Shown: positions 1 through 7,624, counted from the stretch's first letter. The stretch is 8,304 nt of DNA from Clostridia bacterium (GCA_017457465.1 JAFTHJ010000036.1:1-8304); one strand, 5' to 3'. Translations and numbers: made by a program. The notes: generated by a model not told the origin, from the letters alone.

Positions 1-36
1 ATCGCAAGAGATTTTCTTATAAGGGGTAGTTATATA

Positions 37-1170
37 ATGAAGAAAAGGTCGGATATACTTTTGAGCGTTTTATGTCTGATACTGGCGGTGGTGCTTGGAG
101 TGGCTACGTTGGTAAAGCCGTCGGCGGAGCTTTCCGAACGTGAAAACAGGGTAATGGCATCCTTTCCTCGTCTGTCGGTACGGAGCTTGACGGAGGGTGA
201 GTTCTCACGCGGTCTGGGAAGCTTTTTTGAGGACCAATTTCCGTTTCGTACTCTATTCACGAGAGTCAAGGCGGAAAGTGAGCTTCTTATGGGACGGAGA
301 GAAAACAACGGCGTTATATACGGCAAGGCGGGATATTTGATTCTTGAAGCGGAATATGACGACCTGTCTCTCTTTCGGGAGAATCTTGCGGCTATTGATG
401 ATTTTTACACTGAAATGTGTAATAAAAACATAGAAACAGCCGTGTTTTTTGCACCTAGAGGCGTGGATGTTCTTGAAAAATATCTTCCTGACGGGTATCC
501 CGAGGAGGAAGGTGAGAATGTGTGGAATATTGCAAGAGAAACTTTGCCTTATATGCTTGAATCCAATGCAACGATTGAGGAGGCTTTGTGCGAGGACGAG
601 TATGTCTGGTATAAGACAGACCATCACTGGACGCCTCTTGGAGCCTATGAGGGCTATAAAAATATTGTGACGAATTTTGATAAAACGGCAATGGATATAT
701 CCGAGCTTGAATATGAATATATTTGTGATGAATTTTACGGTAGTATAGACTCAAGGTCGGAAAGCCTGTCAGGAGAATACGACGAGATATTCTTTCTGCG
801 AAGCGAGGATGATGACGATGTGATGGTCGTAAATTATGATACTTGCGAGACTCAAAGAGGTGTGTACTTTAAGGAATATCTTTCCGCAAAGGACAAATAT
901 AAGGTGTTTATGGGCGGAAATTTCGGACACCTCGGAGTTTACTCCGAGACTGAAGCTGATAGGGAAACATTGCTTGTGATAAAGGATAGCTTTGCGAATT
1001 GCACCATACCGTTTTTTACAAACGAATATGAGCTTGAAATTTACGATTTACGGTATTTTAAAGGAAAAATCAGTGACGAAATAGACAAAATAGCTCCCGA
1101 CAAGATATTGATACTTTATGGAATAGATACAGCGGTTACCGACGGTTCACTGAAATTGCTTCAAAGGTAG
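37..1170 (+). CDS. DHHW family protein (AlgJ/AlgX-like SGNH O-acetylation factor)
   Basis: A 377-residue protein with an N-terminal membrane anchor or uncleaved signal (hydrophobic segment about residues 8-26 after MKKR), so the rest should lie outside the membrane. The defining DHHW motif is at residues 195-198 (YKTDHHWT), and a KDSFAN motif near residues 316-321 supplies a candidate nucleophile, Ser318. By analogy with AlgJ/AlgX, D195, H197 and S318 would form the SGNH-type triad that moves acetyl groups onto an exported polymer; that role is inferred from the family. Such genes usually sit directly after an MBOAT acyltransferase, which would lie left of the window. The frame is open to the left edge, so the start was chosen as the ATG at 37, nine bases after AAGGGG (21-26). 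The length is normal for the family. The polymer is unknown. Confidence 0.85.
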   Translation: MKKRSDILLSVLCLILAVVLGVATLVKPSAELSERENRVMASFPRLSVRSLTEGEFSRGLGSFFEDQFPFRTLFTRVKAESELLMGRRENNGVIYGKAGYLILEAEYDDLSLFRENLAAIDDFYTEMCNKNIETAVFFAPRGVDVLEKYLPDGYPEEEGENVWNIARETLPYMLESNATIEEALCEDEYVWYKTDHHWTPLGAYEGYKNIVTNFDKTAMDISELEYEYICDEFYGSIDSRSESLSGEYDEIFFLRSEDDDDVMVVNYDTCETQRGVYFKEYLSAKDKYKVFMGGNFGHLGVYSETEADRETLLVIKDSFANCTIPFFTNEYELEIYDLRYFKGKISDEIDKIAPDKILILYGIDTAVTDGSLKLLQR

Positions 1171-1213
1171 GTCATAGACGAATTTATTCGTCTATGACCT
1201 TTCCGCCTTTTTT
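1169..1213. terminator. Shared hairpin terminator between convergent genes
   Basis: A perfect inverted repeat has arms at 1169-1183 and 1186-1200 (15 bp each, TT at the centre). It separates the DHHW gene (+) from the TauE/SafE pair (-). The hairpin contains the last two bases of the DHHW stop codon and the whole stop codon of the minus-strand gene (1194-1192). On the + strand a run of six T lies slightly away, at 1208-1213; on the minus strand the T-rich tail is weak. A bidirectional terminator is the most economical reading. Confidence 0.75.
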
Positions 1214-1566
1214 GGCGAGGATTCTCTCATAAGAGAAAATATTCCCGAGATTACAAGCATTATTCCAAACAACTTACGCAAAATAGCTTCGTTTATTACC
1301 GAGGAGAGAAGTGAGCCGAGTATTGCCCCCGCCACGCCGAACGCCGCCATAGTAAGGACCGCTGTGCCGAGTATCTGCCGCTTGGAGAGGTGGATACAAA
1401 CAGCGCTTCCCGAGGAAAAAATGAAAAAGAGAAGATTTATTCCCTGCGCGGTTATCTGCGGAGTGTCGGTGAAAAGAGCGAGAAAGACAACGAAAAGTCC
1501 CCCGCCTCCGACGCCCATTCCCGACAGCACCGCTATCAAAAACGAGGATATCAGTGTGAATATCAT
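1192..1566 (-). CDS. TauE/SafE (TSUP) transporter, half-size subunit 2
   Basis: A 124-residue, very hydrophobic protein with about four predicted membrane segments. The first contains the glycine-rich signature GVGGGG (residues 18-23) that begins each repeat of the TauE/SafE sulfite/organic-anion exporter family. A second family-like segment, QGINLLFFI, follows near residue 41. Full-length TSUP proteins are about 250 residues, built of two such repeats; this gene carries one repeat only. Its ATG lies six bases after the stop of the preceding half-gene, and that stop sits inside an AGGTAGG ribosome binding site, so the two are translationally coupled. The short tail (SSPKKAERS) is polar. The pair would most simply assemble as a heterodimer in the cytoplasmic membrane. 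The substrate cannot be read from sequence; sulfite, sulfonate or another small anion are family possibilities. Confidence 0.8.
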   Translation of the reverse strand: MIFTLISSFLIAVLSGMGVGGGGLFVVFLALFTDTPQITAQGINLLFFIFSSGSAVCIHLSKRQILGTAVLTMAAFGVAGAILGSLLSSVINEAILRKLFGIMLVISGIFSLMRESSPKKAERS

Positions 1567-1572
1567 TGTTAC

Positions 1573-1950
1573 CTACCTTATTATGAGGAGTATTCCCGAA
1601 TAAATAACTATCGCGGCAAAAAGCTTTTTCAGTGCGCCTGTTTTTATTTTCCCCAGAAGTATCCCGCCCACAAGTCCTCCGAGAATCGCGGGAATCGAAT
1701 AGATACCTATTCCGTTTATCGGGAGATTTCCTCTTATGGCGTAGCATATGCAGGAGACCGCCGAGACGGGAAGCATAACGCAGAGAGCATTGGCGAACAC
1801 GTCCTTTTTGTCCGAAAGTGCCTCTCCGAGCGTGTAATTCATACCGTAAACTATAATAATTCCGCCACCGGCTCCCATAAGTCCGTTGGATATTCCCGCG
1901 AGAAAGCCTATGAGCGGCACGAGAAATTTGTTTTTTGATGCCTTGGTCAT
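1573..1950 (-). CDS. TauE/SafE (TSUP) transporter, half-size subunit 1
   Basis: A 125-residue membrane protein with about four hydrophobic segments. The signature SNGLMGAGGG (residues 21-30) marks the start of a TauE/SafE repeat. It is the first gene of a two-gene minus-strand operon; the partner (1566-1192) supplies the second repeat. The start was set at the ATG at 1950 because GGAG (1960-1957 on the minus strand) lies six bases upstream. An in-frame GTG at 1962 would overlap that ribosome binding site and is less likely. The reading frame ends cleanly after the fourth hydrophobic segment, and the partner has its own ATG and ribosome binding site. This looks like a genuine split rather than a fresh nonsense mutation. 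Paired half-length TSUP genes are known in clostridia. I see no convincing promoter in the AT-rich upstream stretch. Confidence 0.8.
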   Translation of the reverse strand: MTKASKNKFLVPLIGFLAGISNGLMGAGGGIIIVYGMNYTLGEALSDKKDVFANALCVMLPVSAVSCICYAIRGNLPINGIGIYSIPAILGGLVGGILLGKIKTGALKKLFAAIVIYSGILLIIR

Positions 1951-1992
1951 TTTAAACTCCACAAAAAAATTAAAAAATATTCAAAGTATTTC

Positions 1993-2021
1993 TTGAAAGT
2001 GAGCTTCTGTTATGATATACT
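1993..2021 (+). promoter_or_regulatory. Sigma-A promoter for ftsK operon
   Basis: TTGAAA (1993-1998) and TATACT (2016-2021) are separated by 17 bases, five of six matches to consensus in each hexamer. Transcription would start near 2028 and leave a leader of about 127 nt before the ftsK start. A TATAAT at 2021-2026 overlaps but would be 22 bases from this -35 box. Confidence 0.6.
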
Positions 2022-2044
2022 ATAATTATATCTGTAGACTTTTT

Positions 2045-2120
2045 GAGGCGGAGCCTCTTGAAAGCCTCTTAATTGATAGTTTTAACCTTGAGAAGTGAAA
2101 ATAAACGCTCTGTTTTTCAC
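2045..2120 (+). promoter_or_regulatory. Structured 5' leader of ftsK
   Basis: The leader holds a small hairpin, GAGGC (2045-2049) with GCCTC (2053-2057). AGCCTCTT is repeated at 2052-2059 and 2063-2070, so the same GAGGC could pair with either copy. A second inverted repeat pairs GTGAAAA (2095-2101) with TTTTCAC (2114-2120) across 12 bases. No known riboswitch class was recognised. The structures are short and their role is uncertain. Confidence 0.3.
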
Positions 2121-2154
2121 AAGGACAAATAAAGTAAGGGAGAATGACCTTAAA

Positions 2155-4863
2155 ATGGCAAACAATAAAAAATCAAGTAACGCAAGAAAAAAAGCCTCGC
2201 CCTCAAAGGGAGCGGAGCAGACGAAAAAAACAAAGATACCAATGGAGGCTGAAGCCCCCGCGAAGGTCAAGAAGGAAAATAGCATCGTGCGGAGCGCAAT
2301 GCCGTATTTTCTGATGATATTGGGACTTATTCTCGCCATATGCTTCGTCACGGTTCACCTATTCGGAATGGAGACCGATGGAGCGGGGTATGTTGGATAT
2401 TGGAGACAGATGGTGCTTTGCGGATTCTTCGGAATGGCGGCATTTCTTATCCCCGTCGCGCTTATTTATATCGGAGTCAAGTGGTGCCTTTACAACATAA
2501 AGAAAAAAGAAACCAAGCCCTCGGATTCCGACTACGGCGAGGTAGCCGAGACGAAAAAGAGAAATATTCTCCAGACGGTTATGGCGGCGCTTCTCGTGGT
2601 ATTCGTGGCAGCGCTTGTTGGAATATTCTCGGGTATGGAGGAATTTGACTTTATCGCTATGTGGGAGGATGCGGCGGATGACCTGCAGGGCGGAGGAATC
2701 ATAGGCGGAACGTTAGCCGTGCTTATGGTTATGGCGTTCCAGACGGTCATATCTTCAATAATCGTTATACTCGCGCTTGTATTTATCGTTATACTTATGG
2801 TGGGACTTACCCCCGACAGAATAATAGTTTACATCAGAAACAGCAGTCAGGCTCGCCGTGAGGAAAAACTTGCAGCTATCGCGGAGGAGGAGGCTCTCGA
2901 GGAGGAGCGCCGCCGCGAGGAGCAAAAGCACCGTAGCCGCTTGAGCGCCAATGAAGCGCGTCAAAAAGAGGAGACAGCTCCTACGAAGTCGGCAAAGGTC
3001 GGAATGACGGTTGATGAAATGGTAGGCGCCGATGACGAGGCACCCGAGGAAAAGGCAAAGGACGAGGTCTATATAGGCCCGTCGGAGGATTTTGCTTCTT
3101 CAAAAGGAGAGGTGTCGTCGGATACCGCCAAGGAGGAAGAAACTCCTGTGGGCGAGGATTTTGGCGGCGACCCTGTGTTTGATGAGGGAGAATTCAAGGG
3201 AATTTCGGGAGTCATTCAGAACCTGAAGCCCGAGAGCGAGACGGTCGCTGATACCCCTGCTCCGAAAGATATAAATATTGGACATATCGAGAACGAGGAG
3301 CTTTTGTCGGAGGTGGCGGCGGTAGCGCCCGATGAGAAGGTTGATGAGGAGCCTGTTGAGATAGTAACTCCTTACGTTTTCCCGCCTATGGATATGCTTG
3401 AAAAGAACAAGAATACCCAACAGACAGATTTCACACAGGAGCTTCAGGAGAACGCCCGTGTGCTTATGGAAACACTTAAGAGCTTCAAGGTAAGTATCCG
3501 TGAGATAACCTATTCCAGAGGTCCTACGATAACCAGATACGAGCTGAAGCCCGAGGCGGGAACGAGAGTCCGCGCGATTGCGAACCTCGTTGACGATATC
3601 GCGCTTAATCTCGCGACATCTGGAGTCAGAATAGAGGCGCCGATACCGAATAAACCCGCGGTTGGAATTGAGGTTCCGAACAGAGAGAGGGCCACCGTTT
3701 ATCTGCGTGACCTTATAGAGTCTCCTAAATTTACCGATGCCAAGAGCCGACTGACCTCGAGCCTTGGAATGGACGTCGGCGGAAACCCGATATATTTTGA
3801 CATTGCCAAGATGCCTCACCTGCTTATCGCGGGAGCTACGGGTATGGGTAAGTCGGTATGTATCAACAGCATTATCGTAAGTATTCTTTACAAGGCGAAG
3901 CCCGACGAGGTCAAGCTGATACTCGTCGACCCGAAGAAGGTCGAGTTCAATATCTATAAGGATATTCCTCATCTTTATGCTCCTATAGTCAGCGACCCGA
4001 AGAAGGCGGCGGGAGCACTCGCGTCGGCAGTTGCCGAGATGGAGCGCCGATTTGAGCTGATAGAGGAGGTCGGAGTGCGTGATATCGCGACCTATAACGC
4101 GGTCACCGAGAATGACCCAACCAAGGAATTTATGCCCCAGATGGTCATAATCATAGACGAGCTTGCCGACCTTATGATGACCGCTCCCGACGAAGTAGAG
4201 GCGTCTATATGCCGTCTTGCACAGAAGGCGAGAGCTGCGGGAATACACATAATTATCGGTACGCAGAGGCCCTCTGTTGACGTCATCACAGGTCTTATCA
4301 AGGCGAATATTCCCTCGAGAATTGCTTGTACGGTTGCGTCGCAGATTGACTCGAGAACGATACTTGATATGGCGGGAGCGGAGAAGCTTATAGGTCGAGG
4401 AGATATGCTCTTCGCGCCTGTCGGAGCATCAAAGCCTATGCGTGTTCAGGGTGCGTTCGTCAGCGAGGCGGAGGTCGAGAGAATAGTTACATTCATTAAG
4501 GAAAATAACAATAAAGCTAAATATAACAGCGACTTTATAAGCCGAATCGAGGAGGAAGCCGCAAAGTGCGGACTGAAGAAGGGCGCTGCCGCTTCCGCTC
4601 CCGAGAGTGACGGAGCCGAGGTCGAGGGCGGAGACTCCAAGTTCAGAGATGCAGTTAAACTCGCTATTGAGGAAGGAAAAATATCGACCTCGCTTATGCA
4701 GAGAAGACTCGGCGTGGGATACGGACGCGCGGCTAAAATAATTGACACTATGGAGCAGTACGGATACGTAAGTAAGCAGGACGGAAACAAGCCCAGACGT
4801 GTGCTTATCACAATGGACGAGTATCTTAACAGAGTCAACGATAACAGCCTTGGCGAAGAGTAA
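2155..4863 (+). CDS. ftsK: FtsK/SpoIIIE family DNA translocase
   Basis: A 902-residue septal DNA pump that moves chromosomal DNA through the closing division or sporulation septum. The N-terminus has four or five hydrophobic segments (about residues 50-70, 85-108, 138-159, 183-218). A long charged and acidic linker follows (about 232-405), opening with an Arg/Glu-rich coiled-coil-like stretch. The alpha/beta RecA-like motor holds Walker A GATGMGKS (560-567) and Walker B VIIIDELAD with D668-E669. A C-terminal gamma winged-helix (about 827-890, LMQRRLGVGYGRAAKI) should read oriented DNA sequences. The ATG at 2155 is preferred: AAGGGAG (2136-2142) lies 12 bases upstream and the protein begins MANNKKSSN. 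An in-frame GTG at 2095 would add 20 residues of unconvincing sequence. FtsK and SpoIIIE cannot be told apart here. A deacetylase gene follows after 20 nt in the same operon. Confidence 0.95.
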   Translation: MANNKKSSNARKKASPSKGAEQTKKTKIPMEAEAPAKVKKENSIVRSAMPYFLMILGLILAICFVTVHLFGMETDGAGYVGYWRQMVLCGFFGMAAFLIPVALIYIGVKWCLYNIKKKETKPSDSDYGEVAETKKRNILQTVMAALLVVFVAALVGIFSGMEEFDFIAMWEDAADDLQGGGIIGGTLAVLMVMAFQTVISSIIVILALVFIVILMVGLTPDRIIVYIRNSSQARREEKLAAIAEEEALEEERRREEQKHRSRLSANEARQKEETAPTKSAKVGMTVDEMVGADDEAPEEKAKDEVYIGPSEDFASSKGEVSSDTAKEEETPVGEDFGGDPVFDEGEFKGISGVIQNLKPESETVADTPAPKDINIGHIENEELLSEVAAVAPDEKVDEEPVEIVTPYVFPPMDMLEKNKNTQQTDFTQELQENARVLMETLKSFKVSIREITYSRGPTITRYELKPEAGTRVRAIANLVDDIALNLATSGVRIEAPIPNKPAVGIEVPNRERATVYLRDLIESPKFTDAKSRLTSSLGMDVGGNPIYFDIAKMPHLLIAGATGMGKSVCINSIIVSILYKAKPDEVKLILVDPKKVEFNIYKDIPHLYAPIVSDPKKAAGALASAVAEMERRFELIEEVGVRDIATYNAVTENDPTKEFMPQMVIIIDELADLMMTAPDEVEASICRLAQKARAAGIHIIIGTQRPSVDVITGLIKANIPSRIACTVASQIDSRTILDMAGAEKLIGRGDMLFAPVGASKPMRVQGAFVSEAEVERIVTFIKENNNKAKYNSDFISRIEEEAAKCGLKKGAAASAPESDGAEVEGGDSKFRDAVKLAIEEGKISTSLMQRRLGVGYGRAAKIIDTMEQYGYVSKQDGNKPRRVLITMDEYLNRVNDNSLGEE

Positions 4864-4883
4864 TTTTAAGGAGAACAACTACT

Positions 4884-5708
4884 ATGGCAAGATCGCTTTA
4901 TATGAGATTTCCCGGCGGTGTTTCAAAGACACTCACCTTGAGCTATGACGACGGAGTTAAGCAGGACATCAGGCTTATGGAGATACTTGATAAGAACGGA
5001 ATCAAGTGTACCTTCAACCTAAACAGCGGCATATATTCCCCCGAGGGAACGACTTATAACAGAATGTCGCGCTCACAGATTACCGCGGCATATACGAACA
5101 GCGGACACGAGGTTGCGGTTCACGCATACAATCACCCCTATCTTGAACAGCTTCCCACGGGCGCTGTGGCGTATGAGATAGTCAAGGACAGGGAAACGCT
5201 TGAGGAGCAGTTCGGAACTATTGTGAGAGGTATGGCGTATCCTTACGGAACATACAGTGACGAGGTTGTAGACACCCTCCGTCTTTGCGGTATCGTATAC
5301 GCGAGAACAGTTATATCGACCGAGAAATTCGATATGCCTACCGACTGGTTGAGGCTTCCCGCAACCTGCCACCACAAAAATCCGAGATTGATGGACCTTG
5401 CGAAGCGCTTTGTGGATTTGAAGGCTGACAGAGCGCCGCAGATGTTCTATCTGTGGGGACACAGCTATGAGTTTGATAACGATAATAACTGGAACGTAAT
5501 AGAGGAGTTTGCCGAGTATATAGGCGGTAGAGAGGATATCTGGTACGCCACGAATATCGAGATATACGAATACCAACAGGCTTACCGTCAGCTGATATTC
5601 AGTGTTGATTACAATACGGTTAAAAACCCAACCGCTTATACACTTTGGTTTGCTATTGAGAAAACGGTTTACAGTATAGCCCCCGGGGAGACCTTGAAGC
5701 TTTCGTGA
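4884..5708 (+). CDS. Polysaccharide deacetylase family protein (CE4/NodB-like)
   Basis: A 274-residue carbohydrate esterase family 4 domain. Motif 1 is YDDG (residues 21-24; D22 candidate base, D23 metal ligand). Motif 2 is HAYNH (80-84; metal ligands H80 and H84). Motif 3 is the variant AYPYG (118-122) in place of RPPYG. LWGHSYEF near 190-197 supplies a late histidine, H193. These would make a metal-dependent N- or O-deacetylase of a glycan. No signal peptide or membrane segment is visible, unusual for an enzyme acting on wall polymers and suggesting a cytoplasmic or precursor substrate. Residues after about 230 form a short beta-rich tail. The ATG is 10 bases after AAGGAG (4868-4873). Spacing of 20 nt from ftsK implies cotranscription, and a strong terminator follows. 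The substrate is not predictable. Confidence 0.85.
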   Translation: MARSLYMRFPGGVSKTLTLSYDDGVKQDIRLMEILDKNGIKCTFNLNSGIYSPEGTTYNRMSRSQITAAYTNSGHEVAVHAYNHPYLEQLPTGAVAYEIVKDRETLEEQFGTIVRGMAYPYGTYSDEVVDTLRLCGIVYARTVISTEKFDMPTDWLRLPATCHHKNPRLMDLAKRFVDLKADRAPQMFYLWGHSYEFDNDNNWNVIEEFAEYIGGREDIWYATNIEIYEYQQAYRQLIFSVDYNTVKNPTAYTLWFAIEKTVYSIAPGETLKLS

Positions 5709-5726
5709 TTGCCGTTTGCTGATAAT

Positions 5727-5773
5727 AAATATCCGTCGGACGAGTGTCCGACGGATATTTGTTTTTGCTTTTT
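5727..5773 (+). terminator. Rho-independent terminator of ftsK-deacetylase operon
   Basis: A perfect 15-bp stem (5727-5741 with 5746-5760) with loop GAGT is followed by GTTTTTGCTTTTT. This is a strong intrinsic terminator 18 nt after the deacetylase stop codon, and it separates the two deacetylase transcription units. Confidence 0.9.
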
Positions 5774-5825
5774 GATATAAAATCTTCAAAAAAGTATTAA
5801 CCTTGTGAAAAGATTCAAGATTTAC

Positions 5826-5853
5826 TTTACAATTCGGCTAAAAGTGATATAAT
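5826..5853 (+). promoter_or_regulatory. Sigma-A promoter for second deacetylase
   Basis: TTTACA (5826-5831), 16 bases, then a perfect TATAAT (5848-5853). The predicted start near 5860 leaves a leader of about 30 nt with GGAGG at 5876-5880. It gives the second deacetylase its own promoter, after the upstream terminator. Confidence 0.75.
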
Positions 5854-5890
5854 ATTTATGTTAAAAACCTTTATCGGAGGATAATTATAG

Positions 5891-7233
5891 ATGACCGAGC
5901 TTATTTCAGCTTTGACACCGAGGATTTTACCTCGTGTGATAATGCCGATGCGATAGTTACCGAGGCGGAGATACTGAAGTCAGAGGGAATCAAGGGGTGC
6001 TTTTGCACCGTAGGACTACTTGCCAAGCAGCTCAAGGCGTGGGGCAGGGAGGACGTTATAGAGGCGCTCTCGCACCACGAGATAGGGCTTCATACATACG
6101 GACATTCAATGCATCCTATGCTTAATGAATATACAGATATAGAGGACGCGTATGCGGCTATTGCCGAGGTTAAGCGTCAGGAGACAGAGGCACTCGCCCT
6201 TATTGAGGACGCGACGGGATGTAAGCGTGTTTTTGTCGCTGTTCCCCCCGGAAACCAGAAATCCTATGCCGCTATGTACGCATTTGCCGAGATGGGAATT
6301 CCGATATATGCCGATACCTTCTGCGATACGGATGACGGCAGAGGAGTTTACTGCTGCGGAATATACCATATGAATTATACTTACCTTATGGAGGACTGCT
6401 TCTTTGAGGATGAGCCTGACCTCGACGGATTACTTGACGAATTGGCAAAAAAGCACCACGTTGTCGTTTATACACACCCCCACGCAAGTCTTACCGAGGA
6501 GTGTTGGGATATTCTCAATTACGACAAGGAAAATCTTCGTCCGTTCGGAGATTTTATTCTCTCAAAGCGCAGACCGCAGTCGGAGATAGATAACTTCTAT
6601 AAAAATATGAGGCGCTTTGCCGCAAAGGTGAAGAAGGATGAGAGATTCCACATTACCACTTATTCGGAAATCGCGGAGAAGCTTGAGGCGGAAAATTCCG
6701 TGGAGAGAGTAGTCAGCCTTGACGATATTCCCTCAATACGCCGTCAGATAGAGGAGAGCTTTTATCCTGTTACCGTACCGATGTCGCTCTCGCTTTCGGA
6801 TATCTTCCTTGCCTGTCGTGAGCTGCTTCTCGGAGCGGATAAGCATATCTGCGGCAAGACATACGGATTTCTTTCGGCGCCATACGCAACAGATAAGTCT
6901 CTTACCTTTACCGCGGAGGAGATAAGAGCCTCGGCGGCGGATATTTCGACCGACGGATTCTTGCCCGAGCGCATAAAGGTCGGAGATAGAGAGATAGGTC
7001 CCGCGGATTGGATGCGCGTGGCACTCGCGGTGCTTGACGGAGAGGAGCGCGTGACACTTGAGCCCGATGAGGCACTTCCGTCGCTCGATGCTTTCCCGCA
7101 GATGAAGAAGATTCGCTTCAAGGGAACGTGGAGACATAGTGATAGCTTTGAGGATAAATACCTTTCGGACAGACTTCGCTATCAAAGCTGGACTATGCGT
7201 TTCAGAGAGGGATATTCGCGATTTGCGGAATAA
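5891..7233 (+). CDS. NodB-like polysaccharide deacetylase, apparent frameshift at the 5' end
   Basis: The frame ending at 7233 is open from 5848 and encodes about 447 residues from the ribosome binding site. The CE4 domain starts YFSFDTEDF (5902-5928, catalytic Asp at 5914). HTYGH (6091-6105) supplies the metal-binding histidines. A later segment (6907-7044) resembles a pseudomurein-binding-type repeat, with GFLPERIKVGDREIGPADWM in its core. No signal peptide is seen. The start is the problem. GGAGG (5876-5880) is ideally placed for ATG 5891, but that ATG is in another frame and stops at 5956. Restoring one base between 5893 and 5902 would give MTE-x-YFSFDTED. The only in-frame alternatives near the site are ATA or ATT codons (5881-5887). 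The first in-frame ATG (6109) falls after both catalytic motifs and would give a dead 374-residue fragment. It may be a recent pseudogene, an assembly error or a non-canonical start. Confidence 0.75.
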
Positions 7234-7253
7234 AATTAATGCTTATTAGAAAT

Positions 7254-7292
7254 AAAAAAGACAGGGAATTTTTTACATTCTCTGTCTTTTTT
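7254..7292. terminator. Bidirectional terminator between deacetylase and XRE gene
   Basis: Arms 7254-7268 and 7278-7292 form a 15-bp stem with one G-T pair and a nine-base loop. The arms begin with six A and end with six T, so the hairpin works in both directions. It lies between the convergent ends of the deacetylase (7233) and the XRE gene (7304). Confidence 0.88.
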
Positions 7293-7303
7293 AATATCAA
7301 AAA

Positions 7304-7540
7304 TCAATCTTCTTCGGGTTCGTTGAAATAATCCTTGTCGAAAAAATCGGATAAAGTTATTCCCGCACCTTCGCAGAAACGCTTTACGGTAATAATTTTT
7401 GAGCATTTTGTTCTTCCTTTGATGAGGTCGTAAATTGCCGAAGGCGACATCCCCCCCTTTAAAGCAATATCACATATATTACTACCGCGCTCCTCGCAAA
7501 TTTCCTCTATACGCCTTACGATAGCATCATTTAATTTCAT
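7304..7540 (-). CDS. XRE-family (Cro/C1-type HTH) transcriptional regulator
   Basis: A 78-residue single-domain DNA-binding protein. The helix-turn-helix lies at about residues 23-45 (CDIALKGGMSPSAIYDLIKG), followed by the typical helix TVKRFCEGAGITLSDFF that completes the five-helix Cro/C1 fold, and an acidic tail ending NEPEED. There is no sensor or protease-like domain, so it would act as a small dimeric repressor or activator. The ATG at 7540 follows AGGTAGG with good spacing on the minus strand. Two matching palindromes sit at its promoter (7565-7574 and 7607-7622), which suggests autoregulation and control of a divergent promoter at 7625-7653. Similar small XRE proteins are common in clostridial chromosomes and mobile elements, so the class is secure but the regulon is not. 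Confidence 0.9.
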   Translation of the reverse strand: MKLNDAIVRRIEEICEERGSNICDIALKGGMSPSAIYDLIKGRTKCSKIITVKRFCEGAGITLSDFFDKDYFNEPEED

Positions 7541-7564
7541 AGCTATATCCTACCTACAATTTTG

Positions 7565-7622
7565 TGGAATTCCAGAATTATTATAGGTAAATATGAAAGT
7601 TTTATCTCGTGGAGTTCCACGA
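7565..7622. repeat. Paired palindromic putative operators of the XRE regulator
   Basis: TGGAATTCCA (7565-7574) is a perfect 10-bp palindrome. TCGTGGAGTTCCACGA (7607-7622) has perfect 7-bp arms around GT. Both share TGGA-RT-TCCA, with centres 45 bp apart. The first covers the predicted transcription start of the XRE gene. The second overlaps that promoter's -35 region and ends two bases before the -35 box of a divergent promoter. Binding by the XRE protein is inferred from this arrangement. Confidence 0.55.
7580..7608 (-). promoter_or_regulatory. Putative promoter of the XRE gene
   Basis: On the minus strand a perfect TATAAT (7585-7580) lies 17 bases from a poor -35, GAGATA (7608-7603). Predicted start is near 7573, with a leader of about 33 nt. 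The weak -35 could mean low basal activity or dependence on a bound regulator. Confidence 0.5.
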
Positions 7623-7624
7623 TA

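Noticed and set aside
2095..2154. Upstream GTG start for ftsK
   Set aside because: It would add 20 residues unlike an FtsK N-terminus, overlaps an inverted repeat, and has no good ribosome binding site. ATG 2155 has AAGGGAG upstream.
3100..4248. Long minus-strand open frame (382 codons) inside ftsK
   Set aside because: It is antisense to the conserved FtsK motor, which fully explains the region. Its translation is Arg/Leu/His-rich with no recognisable domain.
5891..5956. A 21-codon upstream ORF as an independent leader peptide
   Set aside because: Its first codons align with the expected start of the deacetylase if one base is restored. Its remaining sequence shows no leader-peptide feature such as a codon run or attenuator.
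6109..7233. ATG 6109 as the real start of the second deacetylase
   Set aside because: It lacks a ribosome binding site and would remove the FDTEDF and HTYGH motifs that are plainly encoded upstream in the same frame.
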